Shown here one piece after another: positions 35,086 through 45,221 of a DNA stretch of 64,000 bases; position 1 is the stretch's first letter, and each line of letters opens with the position of its first letter. The notes under the pieces were generated by a model that did not search any database, was not told the DNA's origin, and saw only the letters and a program-made list of their open reading frames with translations. The translations under genes were made by a program, and so were the position numbers. Source of the stretch: Margaritispora aquatica (lineage: Eukaryota > Ascomycota > Leotiomycetes > Helotiales > Discinellaceae); assembly GCA_007644065.1 (NCBI GenBank), contig VJWN01000021.1:324271-388270 (forward strand). Direction: 5' to 3'.

Positions 35086-36090
35086 CTTATCTTATCGTTT
35101 ATATCTCTTTCTTGGCGATCAATTGAGTGTTCAAAGCTCAAGCGTTTGATGTTGTGATCTGATGGTGAAGGTGGTTCAAAGGGAGATTGATGTTGGTAAG
35201 CTGGGAGATAGAAGAAAAGGACGAAGAGAGCTCTAATGCGAGGGGGAAACGCAATTGGCGGGCGCAATGGATGGGAGCTGGGGAAGGGAGAGAGGCACGT
35301 CACTGATTGGAGTGGCGCATTGAGCTCGAAGAGGTAAGGTGCCGATGCAGGGGCGGTGGAGGAGAACAATAGTGGGTTAGTGATGCACGTGGGTCGGAAC
35401 CACTTCTCCGTAAGCGTAAATTTGGGTACTGTTTTGATATTGCTATCAGACTCTTGAAAATCAACGCATGATTTTGGATTCGAGATATCATTTACTATTC
35501 GATAGGTGAAACTAGAAACAATGCAGCCCATCAAATCTGTATTCACAAAGTAGGCGAGCTTGTGGAAGGGTGGCCGGTTTCTTGTTTGTCTAACGGCCGA
35601 AATTCTTGGACAGGAGCCAGCCCGTCCTGGTAGAGGAATAAACCTGGGTCGGTAATTTCTCAGCTGAGAGATTTTTAGGATGCCTGTTTGCTTTTCTACC
35701 CTCTTCCTTATCAAGAGTAAGTAGAGCGTAAGTAAGATCCTTCTTACAGTGGTTAGACTACACGTGATCATAGGCTTAGTTTTGCTTGTAAAAAAGTGTT
35801 TGTAACAAATATTTGAATGAGGAAATATACCATTTTGTTGATTTCAGGTCGTTCACATTGCTACCCGATTGCCCAGGTGTAACAAGCTCGAGCGACATAA
35901 GCACGACGGAATACCTTACTAAATGGGAGGGGGCAAAACTCGCTTAACTCCTGAAACTCAAAAGAGCCGACCGCCGTCAGCAAACTCACACAAATCAACA
36001 TCAACAACTTCCCCAAAACAACTATCTGAGATTAAAGTCATAACAACCAGCAAATTAACAGCAAAGAATGGCAACAAAAAAAGATTTCTC
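35086..36090. other. Intergenic
   Basis: Bidirectional upstream/downstream DNA with CACGTG at about 35386 and 35761. The long ORF at 34911-35771 (minus) overlaps the acidic-protein exon and intron and is a chance frame. Confidence 0.5.
36076..36082 (-). terminator. Pol III T-run terminator for the tRNA gene
   Basis: On the minus strand seven consecutive T lie 8 bases after the tRNA discriminator base, the normal place for RNA polymerase III termination. Confidence 0.75.
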
Positions 36091-36216
36091 TGACCTACGC
36101 AGGGATCGAACTAATCGCAAATTTAGCATGAATTTCATTGTTAAGGATGGTGATTGAAGCTTACCCTGCAATCTCTTGATTCGTAGTCAAGCGCCTTGCC
36201 ATTGGGCCAGCAGGCC
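36091..36216 (-). tRNA. tRNA-Arg(ACG) interrupted in the T arm by a 54-nt GT-AG insert
   Basis: Read on the minus strand, the acceptor 5' side GGCCTGC pairs fully with the 3' side GTAGGTC (two G-U pairs), and the discriminator is A. The D arm is GCC...GGC with an AATGG loop. The anticodon stem CTTGA/TCAAG is perfect, with loop CTACGAA, so the anticodon is ACG (Arg). T stem GCAGG pairs with CCTGC, and the T loop is TTCGATC. Between G53 and T54 lie 54 extra bases (36164-36111) starting GTAAGC and ending TTAG. The usual tRNA intron position (37/38) is empty. The last G of the insert restores a good B box (GTTCGATCC). A T-run terminator follows. The gene appears transcribable, but its RNA needs the insert removed to fold normally. 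Confidence 0.85.
36111..36164 (-). other. Spliceosomal-intron-like insert in tRNA-Arg
   Basis: 54 nt, within the size range of the mRNA introns in this window (50-100 nt). The 5' end GTAAGC is identical to several mRNA donors here. CTTAAC and TGCTAAAT are branch-site-like at about 29 and 15 nt before the 3' TTAG. It lacks the position and bulge-helix-bulge context of a canonical tRNA intron. Alternative: a neutral insertion in a tRNA pseudogene. Confidence 0.6.
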
Positions 36217-36407
36217 ATCTGATTGGTTGACGCAAAATCCACGAGTTGAGAAAATGAATAACGTTGAGTCACGTGACAAAACATTGACTAAGACAGGATG
36301 ATGCAGTACCTATCTTGACAATAATGTGCATCCAGCTCAAATTGATTATAACGAATAATTATCAGATAGTCAAAATTAATCTGAGGCTATGGAAACGTTC
36401 TAAAAGC

Positions 36408-37522
36408 TTAAACAACTCCCCAAGGATGCACCACAATAGGCGTAACAGGCTTGCCATCTCTAAACGAATCCAGGCCTTCCTCAATCGCAGCAAGATTGAA
36501 GCCTTCAATCATTCTGTACTTTCCAACAACCAAATCTCCATTTTCTACCCAGCCTGGCATATTCCTCCAGAACTCTCCCGTCAAAGGCTGCATGAACGAC
36601 GCTGTGCCAATGATCATCCTCGCTTCAACGTCGAGGGACTTCTCCACAATCACCTTGTTTGCGCCTTCGCACCGATGAAGTATGAGAAGAACGCCGTGTT
36701 TCTCTGGAGAGAAGAGTGAGAGAGACATGTTGAAGTCCCAAGATACGCAGTCATATATCTTCGTCAGGCCTGCCAAGCCCACGATCTCTACTATTTGTGC
36801 TTTGATATCCGCTGGCTCTTGATGTCGATCAATCACATGCGTTGCTCCAAGTTCTTTCAAAGTCGAAGTATTTGCGGTGGACGCTATTGTCAGAATCTTT
36901 TTCACTCCGTTAAGCTTCCCAAATTGCAGCGCGAACTTGCCAACATTCGAGCCGCCTCCGACCACAAGTATGCTCTCAGCTTGTCCATCAAACCCACTTT
37001 CACCTGCTGAAAGTGGAGTTGGAAAGCCAAATCCCTTCTCATTAAAGAGAGCCGAGAAGGACGTCACCGCGTTGACTGGAAATGTCGCCATCTGGTCAAA
37101 ATCGAATCGATATGGAATCTTGGCACAACTCTCAGCATCTAGAATCGCATATTGTTGAAGCCCTGTCTGATCAGGAACTGGATTTATTGGCTTGCCCAGA
37201 CCGAATATTTCATCACCAGCAACGAAATTATCTATCCCAGAGCCGGTGGCGACGATAGTGCCCGCGATGTTGGTGCCAAGAATGAATGGTAGATTTTTGC
37301 CAAAGAAAAGACCTCGGTCGCGGCCGTATGCGTCGTGTGAAAGTTCTTGTCTTCGTTAGATTTTATTCCAACGGGCTATCAATGGCAGAGCTTACACATG
37401 GTTGATTGTACTTTTATCAGGAGTTGATTTTCATTTGGAGTGGGAACTGCTCGTGTTCCTATAACGAGCGGCTTGCCTACTTCTTGGACGAAGACTGCTG
37501 TTTGGGTTGTTGGAAGCACCAT
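36408..37522 (-). CDS. Zinc-independent MDR oxidoreductase (quinone oxidoreductase / trans-enoyl-reductase-like)
   Basis: Exon 1 starts at 37522 (MVLPTTQTAVFVQEVGKPLVIG) and codes the GroES-like start of a medium-chain dehydrogenase. The main exon (to 36408) continues with SHDAYGRDRGLFFGKNLPFILGTNIAGTIV, IFGLG, and the NADPH-binding Rossmann motif ILVVGGGSNVGKFALQFGKL. The zinc-ligand cysteines of alcohol dehydrogenases are absent, so the quinone-oxidoreductase/enoyl-reductase branch fits best; this branch includes stand-alone enoyl reductases of secondary metabolism and toluquinone-type reductases. The junction between 37380 and 37350 is uncertain. The best donor (GTAAGC) with the CAAG acceptor would create TAA, whereas AT|GTGTAAG to GAAG|ACAAG keeps the frame. 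Substrate unknown. Confidence 0.85.
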
Positions 37523-39071
37523 TGTAGATGTGTAGAAGCTTTTTTCCTGAGAAATTGTTTTGATGTTTGGGGAAAGGAACGAGTTCTGCTTTTCAATAAC
37601 TGGATTTCGTTCACACATTCCGGTTTGAAGCCCTCACATGTACTCTGCGGAATAATCATATGCGGATTCTTTCTCATCTACTCGCTTACCCTTCATCTCC
37701 GTTTAGTAATTTGGGGATCTTGAGCAAGCTCTCATGCATGTGAGTTACTGTACCTGGTGGACTCATTGACTTTGATTGGGTGGCTTGAGCATTAAGCGAG
37801 AATTCGATGGTGATTACTGAACCTGATCCGAGATGAGATTTTCGAAATATCCGTAGAGGGTGCAATTCGAATTCAACATGATTGGACTTAGAATATACCC
37901 TAAGATCCTAATAGTACTTCTCGGAATAATAGGGGAGAAAACTTTGTTCAAAGGTGTTCGATTCGAGATACTGCCCCTGCGCTAAAGCACAGCTGCAACA
38001 AAGCCATGCAAGGGCAGCATCTAATTCTCTTGGACGTTTTAAAGTGTAGTAATATCCAGTAGATACTACCGGCAGGTCCGATTAGCCACTTAAACTTCCT
38101 TGTGTTATTGTACTCCATTTTCGGCCGAGGTGGCGTCTTGTGCATCCAGTCGGAACATGGCAAAATGCACAAGGAAACAGAGCATGAAGATTATGGGGAA
38201 ACATTCAGGTGTATTGAATCAACGCTGCGACAAGAATAAATCAGGCGAGATCGAGAGTGTTTGTTCGTGATTAAATCGTACATAATTTGTCAGCTTACAA
38301 ATTCATGAACCTTAAATTTCGTCACAAGTAATAGTATCCTATGAGCTTGTCGTATCGTTTAAGCTTGATCCATATCCTTAAACTCTATTCTCCCCATTTC
38401 ACATTTCGCTTGTCTTAAATCCGCGTTCACCGTGGGATTGCAAATCGAGTGGGGCAAGCCAACAACCACAAACTTGGCATTGTGGGGTTTGGCGACGCCC
38501 AAAATCCGTTCGCATTTAGTTGGCAATTGCTGTGCAACAGCCCGGCTCAAAATTATTTTTGCGTGCCCTTGCCTTCAGCCCCAACGTTAATCGAGATCAA
38601 CACAATCTCTGATCCTTTTTAACCATAAGGGGCGTTAAAATAACAGCAGTTATTGGACAATATTGTGTGTACCCTTTGTTTGTTGCTGCCGAGAAGATCA
38701 GGGAAACACATTGCGCCAATAATGTAGATGCTGCCGAGAAGATCAGGGAAACACATCGCGCCAATAATGTAGATGCTGGCATGAATGGAGGTTCTCGGAT
38801 CATACCGAAGATTTTCGCAGGGATAGGACATATATCAAGATGATTTCATATACATTTTGAGTTTTATTCGGACTTTGTGCAACATGAGGTGTCTACAATC
38901 ATGCGAGGCTTGATATTGCTTTCAAATCATTGGTAAATTGTGCAAAATGTAAAAGTACAAGAAGAAGCCATAATTCGCAATAATCAGATTCCTATCATAC
39001 CTTACAAAAAACAACTTCTCACCATTCTACTTCAAATACCAATCCTCAAGATTTCAGTTCAGAAAACTACA
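37523..39071. other. Intergenic between divergent oxidoreductase genes
   Basis: About 1.5 kb with a 45-bp tandem duplication (listed) and no supported gene. The two flanking oxidoreductases are divergently arranged around it. Confidence 0.55.
38685..38774. repeat. 45-bp tandem direct repeat, two copies
   Basis: Two adjacent 45-bp units starting GCTGCCGAGAAGATCAGGG differ by a single base (ATTGCG versus ATCGCG). Confidence 0.9.
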
Positions 39072-40144
39072 ATGTCTTCTCACTCCTTTAAAGTGTTCCG
39101 AGGATCCCCTTCGGGAGAGATTATTGAAACAATCACTGAGCGACCTGCTCTCACGGGTGATCAAGTCTTGTTGAAGATAACCCATTCAGGTGTCTGCGGC
39201 ACTGATGCACATTTTGTAAATGCCGGTATTGCTTTAGGACACGAGGGGATTGGCTTCGTTCAAGAACTTGGTCCTGGAGTAAAGAGTCTCAAAGTGTAAG
39301 TCCTTATGTTTTGATGGTACATAGACTACACACTAATACGTATTACAGTGGAGAGAGAGTTGGATGGGGCTACACCAATGCTTGCTGTGGCAAATGTGCT
39401 CCATGCATGGAAGGTTTTGAGGTTATGTGCGAAGACCAGCTCTCTGAACGTTACGGCGAAACCAACCACGATTCTGGAAGTTTTGGCGAAAACTCTATCA
39501 GGAGCGAAGCACATCTGTACCGCATTCCAGAAGGTCTCGCTTCATCTACTGCCGCACCTCTCATGTGCGGTGGGGTAACTGTGTGGGCGGCTCTGACTTC
39601 GGGTGGAGTAAAGCCAAATCACACCATCGGGATTGTTGGTATTGGCGGACTTGGACACCTGACAATACAGTTCTGCAAAGCAATGGGTCACCAGATTATC
39701 GTCTTCAGCTCGACCGAGTCTAAAAGAGAACAGGCTATTAAGCTGGGTGCTACTCATTTCGTGGCCACCAAAGACAAAACTGCTTTGGATGTGCCTGCCA
39801 AGATCAACCATCTTATCGTCACTTCCTCGCGAGCTCCGGACTGGAATCTTTACATTCCTGCTTTAGCAAACCAGGCTACTATCTACCCTCTCAATATGCC
39901 GGACTTCAATTCTACACTGGATATCCCGCATTTTTGGTGCATCATGAAGGGGTTGAAGGTTAATTCAACCATGCCCAAGAAGTCGTCTTACAATGGCATG
40001 TTGGAGTTCGCTGCACGCAATAAAATTGAAGTCATTGTTGAGCGCGATGAGATGACCAAGGAGGGGATTACGAAGAGCTTGGATAAGTTGGCTAAGGGAG
40101 AAACCAGATATCGAGGAGTTTTGTTTGCAGCTGGACAAGCTTAA
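39072..40144 (+). CDS. Zinc-dependent alcohol dehydrogenase (cinnamyl-alcohol/aldehyde-reductase-like MDR)
   Basis: Exons 39072-39295 and 39349-40144 join in frame to 339 aa. Catalytic zinc ligands are visible at C42 (VCGTDAHF) and H57-E58 (GHEGIG). The structural zinc site is C88-x2-C91-x2-C94-x7-C102 (CCGKCAPC...MC). The NAD(P)-binding motif is GIVGIGGLGHL. This arrangement matches NADP-dependent medium-chain alcohol dehydrogenases of the CAD/Adh6-7 type, which reversibly reduce aromatic or branched aldehydes. Length is close to the usual 340-360 aa. The start is the only ATG before the conserved N-terminus and follows a CA-rich leader. No targeting signal, so probably cytosolic. Confidence 0.93.
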
Positions 40145-41064
40145 AGCTGTATATATACAAGATTTGAGATTTTGGAATCGCTTAACTTGGACGTATGCTC
40201 AGCTAAACTACGCTATGTCTTCCAAACCCCATGTAGACTAATTGTGTGATTTTATCAGACAAATCTTGATACATGTGTCGAGATTTTGATAATGGCTCTG
40301 TGTGTGACGGTATGAAATTTATAATATCGTCTTGAATCCACGTTTTATGACTGCATATGACTTAGATTTGGTGAGATTGAATGCAAAGTAATCCATAAAG
40401 TGTGTAGAATGAGGGGTCATTTCTAGAACTGTTTGGCAATAAAGGAGTGAGAGATACAGCATGAGCTATCTTTGAGCACGCTTCCAGCATCAAATGATGA
40501 ATTGAATCATTGATTGCATTTCTAGATCTAGTTCATTCTCTCAGGCCTGTTGTTGGTATATCAAATTGAATTTGCAACAATAAACTCGCTTAACTATCCA
40601 GGCACGAGGTAGGTAGCCTTGTAGCTCTTTGTCATTGGCCACGCTAAAGTGTTGATGCCCCAGGCATAGATCTGCCTAATTTGGATCTCAACTCTCTATT
40701 GAGTTTATATAACCTCTTCACCTTCACACCATGTCACTTTTTAAGTTTAATCCAACATTGAATTTCGTTTGAATAACACCCGAAGCCTCAGAAAGACCAA
40801 TAATTCGTCCCTGCGTCCTATGATTCGAATCTACAACCTTGATGTCATAGTGCAAACAAAGCTGCTCCACCATCAAATACCATTTGTATCGCATACCTGA
40901 CTTGTACGGACTTGAATACATACCACATACTACGCAAATCAACCGGTAGGTTAACTCTCCTGGTCTTTTCAAAAAGTCCAAACTTGCAGGCTAGCAGATA
41001 TCTAATTCATAAATTAGGCAGACCATCCTCACGTGCAGAACGCACTCAGCCTCAACATCTCAGC
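40145..41064. other. Intergenic
   Basis: 3' flank of the dehydrogenase and 5' region of the next gene; AT-rich; no supported feature. Confidence 0.5.
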
Positions 41065-41664
41065 ATGAATTCTATGGAATCCATCCTATCTGACAATGGC
41101 TCTGATGTCGCATCAATCGTCATTGACGATAACCAGGTCCTGTCCGCACTAGCCTTAGAATCCTTTCAACTCATCCAGGCACGTGTCAATGATGCTCTGG
41201 TCATCAGATCTCAATATTTGCAAAGCATTTCTATTCACATGGAAGAAACCCTCGCCAGAGGAATATCAGACCAAGAGCGCGTCGACCGCTTCCACCGAAA
41301 CGAAAAGCGCATCTACAACTTCTCCATCCTCGACAAGGTCATTACTGCACTCGCCAGCCATCCCGACAAGGCCTGGCCGATGCGTCGTTTCCTAAGCGAT
41401 GTCAGTACAATCCTGAATGTCGCACCATACAGATCAGTGCAGTTCTTTCTGCTGGCTCACTTGGCCTTTCGATATGACCATGTGATTGCCATCTTCGACC
41501 AAACAGTTCACCTTGAGCCTAGCGAGGAGGTCGATACTTTTTTGCTCCCTACTAAAACAAATCCCGCTGGAAGAGAACTCACATTAATGGAGAAGTTGTT
41601 TCTCGAGAAGTGGTTGCAGGACTTTCAGGCATGGATTCGATCTCCTGCTGTAACTCTTGAATGA
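41065..41664 (+). CDS. Hypothetical protein, 199 aa
   Basis: An intronless ORF. I chose ATG 41065 (MNSMESILSDNGSDV) over the upstream in-frame ATG 40912, because the extra 51 codons look like 5' UTR. The sequence is soluble and mostly helical: ALALESFQLIQARVNDALVIRSQYLQSISIHMEE, then RFHRNEKRIYNFSILDKVITALASH, then RYDHVIAIFDQTVHL. No domain, signal or membrane helix is recognised. Composition is balanced and GC content rises against the flanks, so it is likely a real gene of a small fungal-specific family. Confidence 0.65.
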   Translation: MNSMESILSDNGSDVASIVIDDNQVLSALALESFQLIQARVNDALVIRSQYLQSISIHMEETLARGISDQERVDRFHRNEKRIYNFSILDKVITALASHPDKAWPMRRFLSDVSTILNVAPYRSVQFFLLAHLAFRYDHVIAIFDQTVHLEPSEEVDTFLLPTKTNPAGRELTLMEKLFLEKWLQDFQAWIRSPAVTLE

Positions 41665-42849
41665 AGGTAGGCTTTTGTCATTCCCCCCACACAACAGTGT
41701 TGAGTTGTACGGAGTTACTCACTTCTAAGATGTGAGCTGATGAGAAGCCCAGAAGTTTCTAGAACGTGCAAAAATCTGGAGCTTGTAATGGTCCGAGTTT
41801 GGGATACAGAACACGAGAAACATCATCGGATGTCAGCATAGCATAGATTCACTTGTGTAGTCAGAAGATGAACAAGACTGGATAGTTTAGCGTTTCTATC
41901 TGAAATTGAAATTCTCAGACTCTCGTATAATCGCTGATTCTAGCATTTACAATGTTACCTTCCCACAAAACAGTATATTTTGGATGAGAAGAGAAAATTT
42001 ACCCACATGTCAGGACAACGTTGGATTGAGATTGGCCCGATTGATTATATACTCTACTATCATTATGGCATAATACCTCATTATCATATACCGACAAAAT
42101 ACCATTAAAGAAAAGGCCTTCATAGCTTTGTCTCACGATCAGCATTAAAATAGGTCATTCTAGTAGATCAAGACTCATGCGGTGAGCTTCACGTCCGGGT
42201 TGCCGGGAAGTGCTCGTCTTGGTATTGTTGACTAAATTTGAGTGGCTTCATCTTCTCAAGGGATGTATGGAATTAGTGTCGTACATCTCTCAAATTGAGA
42301 GATGGTAGGACTCAATACTTGGTTGGGCTAAAGAGATTTGATGGCAAAAGGCGGTTATATCAAGATGCGCGGCCAGAAAGCTCAGTGCATGCATTGCAGC
42401 GGCATGGCTCAAGCTAATTCGTATGATAGTAACGATTTGCGAACAGGTAGCTCATAAGATGGTGGTTCTTTTGCAGGTAGTTAGATCTTTACGTGTCGTA
42501 GTCCCGGATCAATTACTACACGCCTCCATTTGCCATTCCCTTCGTTGGCGAGCCTTTTGAATGGCCATCTCCTAAAAGCGCTTCACACTTGCTATGGAAG
42601 CAAGTGGTGGTGATATTGTGAGAAACAAAAGGTACCTGACCAAATTCATGAATGCAAAGATCGTGCAGGTATCATCGGATACAATGGCAAAAAGACGAAG
42701 GTCGAGAGATTCTAGGCTGACTGTTGAGGGTTGCTCCTAAGCAATTTAGTAAAATTGTAAGGGAATCCGCCATAGTATCCGATGTCATGACATGTCAAAC
42801 ACCAACATGCAGGCAGGGCTGATTTACTCCTCAGAATAATTCTGGAGCG
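41665..42849. other. Intergenic
   Basis: No supported gene. It may include decayed upstream parts of the RBR relic that follows, but none could be read. Confidence 0.45.
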
Positions 42850-43075
42850 ATGTACTCGAGTACTTTACCAAACATCAAAGATTGTCCTAAATGCAAGACA
42901 CCGATGGAGAAGACCGAGGGTTGCAATCATATGACGTGCGGAGGTTGCAAGGCGCACATCTGTTGGGTGTGTATGGATGGCAGTCTTTGGGAGGAGCGAC
43001 CCTTGCTATGAACATATGAAAAAAGAGCATGGTGGAATTGGTCTGGAAGAACTTAATTATCTGGTGAATTGGTGA
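42850..43075 (+). pseudogene. Relic of an RBR E3 ubiquitin ligase (Rcat/RING2 part), frameshifted
   Basis: From 42880 the sequence encodes [19 protein letters not shown], then CKAHICWVC. These Cys/His spacings and the words [11 protein letters not shown] and CWVC are the Rcat (RING2) signature of RING-between-RING ligases, including the catalytic-Cys region. After CWVCMDG the frame is lost to a stop. Shifting by one base continues [20 protein letters not shown], which is the usual family sequence after Rcat, and ends in TGA at 43075. No RING1 or IBR part is visible upstream. This is a 3' gene fragment inactivated by a one-base indel. Confidence 0.75.
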
Positions 43076-43470
43076 CCGGCTCGAGTGGTACGGGATTTGA
43101 CAAGGAGTTTGACGCTTTGGGAGGCACGTTCTTCCGTGGTGACATCCTTCGCGGTTCATACTGCCGAGCTGACGGTTTCACTCCACGGCCCGTACAAAGG
43201 ATATGGACCTGAGTGATTCGGCTCGTGTAGGCATGCATTAATACATGCTGTTTCTCTAGCAAGTGGTTGTAGGCCTCAAAATTGGTTGATACATGCCTGC
43301 ATCCTCGTACTCCCACACTCTTTAGAGAATCCAATCTGAGGGCTTGATTCACTGATTCTCTGCTGCAATTCTAGAAGTAGTAACCAATGTCAAGAGGAGA
43401 TGTGAGGTTCAGAGCGCCCAGCCGATTGGCAGAGGTTGAATGCTGCCAATCGGGAACCGCCCGTTCTTTA
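43076..43470. other. Intergenic, left flank of the MITE
   Basis: No gene supported. Confidence 0.5.
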
Positions 43471-43699
43471 CTATCCCCACCCTGAATAAACCTTATTCGG
43501 TGGAGGCACTCCTTTTATGGCTTACAGCCACAACCGAAGAGTTTTAGCCAGTAGGGAAGCCTTACTATGAGCGAGTGTCGGCGGTGAAGGTGATTCTAGT
43601 AGCTTCTATAACTTTTAATTGGCTTAAACCCCTTGGAAGTGGCTGTAGCCAAAGGAAGTGTGTCTCCACTGAATAAGGTTTATTCAGGGGGGGGGATAG
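43471..43699. mobile_element. MITE (non-autonomous TIR DNA element) with TA target duplication
   Basis: A 229-bp element bounded by inverted repeats of about 60 bp: left 43471-43531 (starts CTATCCCC, ends ACAGCCAC), right 43639-43699 (starts GTGGCTGT, ends GGGATAG). The arms align with few mismatches over the whole length, including the CTGAATAAACCTTATTC block. A TA dinucleotide flanks both ends (43469-43470 and 43700-43701), as for Tc1/mariner-type insertion. There is no coding capacity inside. A G9 run in the right arm replaces the shorter run on the left. Confidence 0.85.
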
Positions 43700-44012
43700 T
43701 AATACAGCTGCACCTTGATGTGAGGCCAACTCAGCTTGCTTGCATTGTTTATGTAGTAGGCCTCAATCCCCCTACGGGTAATTCATTCGAGTCGTCAAGG
43801 TGCCCTCACCAAAAAAAAAAAAAAAATGAGTCTACCAATCAACCTCTATATTTGTACACAAACTCACTTGCTGACGCCATTTTTCTTTTTTGGTGGTTCT
43901 GTAGGAGGATTCTTGTTACACAGCTTTGCTCACATTTACACCAACTAACCCCCGCCCTCGCTTTCTCGACGTCTCTCTCTAAGAATCCCTTCCAAGCATT
44001 GTTCAAATTCAC
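43700..44012. other. Intergenic between MITE and dynamin relic
   Basis: Contains an A16 tract at about 43811-43826; no gene supported. Confidence 0.5.
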
Positions 44013-44259
44013 GATGATGGAGACAAAATTCCTCTCTAAAGCTCTTGACAGCTTGTGCTCTAAGGACTAGCTCGAACTACTGAACGCTATCGATTGTCTC
44101 CGCTCGCAAGGCATCAGCCATTATGTCTCTCTACCGCAGATTATCGTTTGTGGTGATCAATCCTCAGGCAAAAGCTCCGTTCAAGAAGCAATTTCCGGTG
44201 TCTCATTCCCTATCAAGAGCAACCTTTCTACGCGCTTTCTGACCGAACTACAGTACTAG
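44013..44259 (+). pseudogene. 5' fragment of a dynamin-family GTPase gene
   Basis: The frame starting at ATG 44013 encodes METKFLSKALDSLCSKD, an in-frame TAG (44068-44070; CAG to TAG would explain it), then LPQIIVCGDQSSGKSSV, then VSFPIKSNLSTRFLTEL. The G1 P-loop GDQSSGKSS and the following segment are diagnostic of the dynamin/Mx-type GTPases common in ascomycetes. Homology ends abruptly near 44256, where AT-rich DNA begins; GTPase motifs G3 and G4, the stalk and the GED are all absent. It is a truncated pseudogene, cut by rearrangement or insertion. Confidence 0.8.
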
Positions 44260-45221
44260 ACAACTGCTATTTAACAAAACGAAGAATACGAAAATTACGA
44301 ATATACTTTATAATAATATTAGTATAGGCCTCGAGCCTTTTACTACTATTCGATATAGTTGATCTAAATAAAAAGACAATCTCTTATCTTTCTCTAGTCT
44401 TTATAATTATATAGTATTAATATTAAGGCGTAAAAGATTCTAATATATATAAACGTAGTAATGGTTTACGGTTTACTTTACGTATTATTTATAGAATAAT
44501 ACCTTATTTGCTCGTGATTTTACTAATAGGCTAGAAGTAAAGCGGAGCTTTCTCCGATATTAGTTTGGCCCTTATCTTCTTAGGCTAGTCCGTTATAAGA
44601 AAGTATAGAATTAAAGGTAGATTAATAATATTAGGTATAAAGATATTTATCCTTTACCTTACTAGAGAATAAAATTGATATACAATCTTAGGCTATCCCC
44701 TAAACTAGTAGCTATTTACTTACGCTAATAGGGGGTATAGAAGCGAGCTTTTCTAGTCCTATTATTGGCAATAGCTCTCTAGCGTGACAAAAGACACGTA
44801 TACATAGCGTATTTTAGTAACCCGTCAGGTCTCGCAAGTGATTGGTATTAGTGAATCCCCCCCTGTTAGCGTGAGTAAATGGCTGCTAGTCCAAGGGATA
44901 ATATTGATGAGGTCAGTCACCCAGTCATTTACCAATGAGCGTCCTAGTATATCATGCCGTTTGTCCTCAGACGGTGCAGGGAAGCTAGCGGAAGATTGCG
45001 GCTGACTGAGAGTGGCGTCTCACCAGGCTTCAGCGTGGACACAGGTGAGCGCAACAGTGTCTGATGGCGACTTGGTTTGAATCTCTGCAATCTTTTAGGA
45101 TTTTTTGAGAGCCCATATCATCATAAATTTTGCATTCCAGCAAACATACACCTCACATTTAAACTTCATCTCACTCTTGTGACTGTCTTGGCAGGGTTTA
45201 TCAGAACCCAATACGCCGATC
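44260..45221. other. AT-rich, RIP-like island (44260-44830) and intergenic DNA
   Basis: From the break in the dynamin relic to about 44830 the sequence is strongly A/T-rich and dense in TAA/TAG in all frames, with TATA and TTAT words. This suggests a RIP-mutated repeat remnant. Composition returns to normal by about 44840, before the STAND gene. Confidence 0.5.

Noticed and set aside
34911..35771. 286-codon minus-strand ORF next to the acidic protein
   Set aside because: Runs through the intron and promoter of the acidic gene; random composition.
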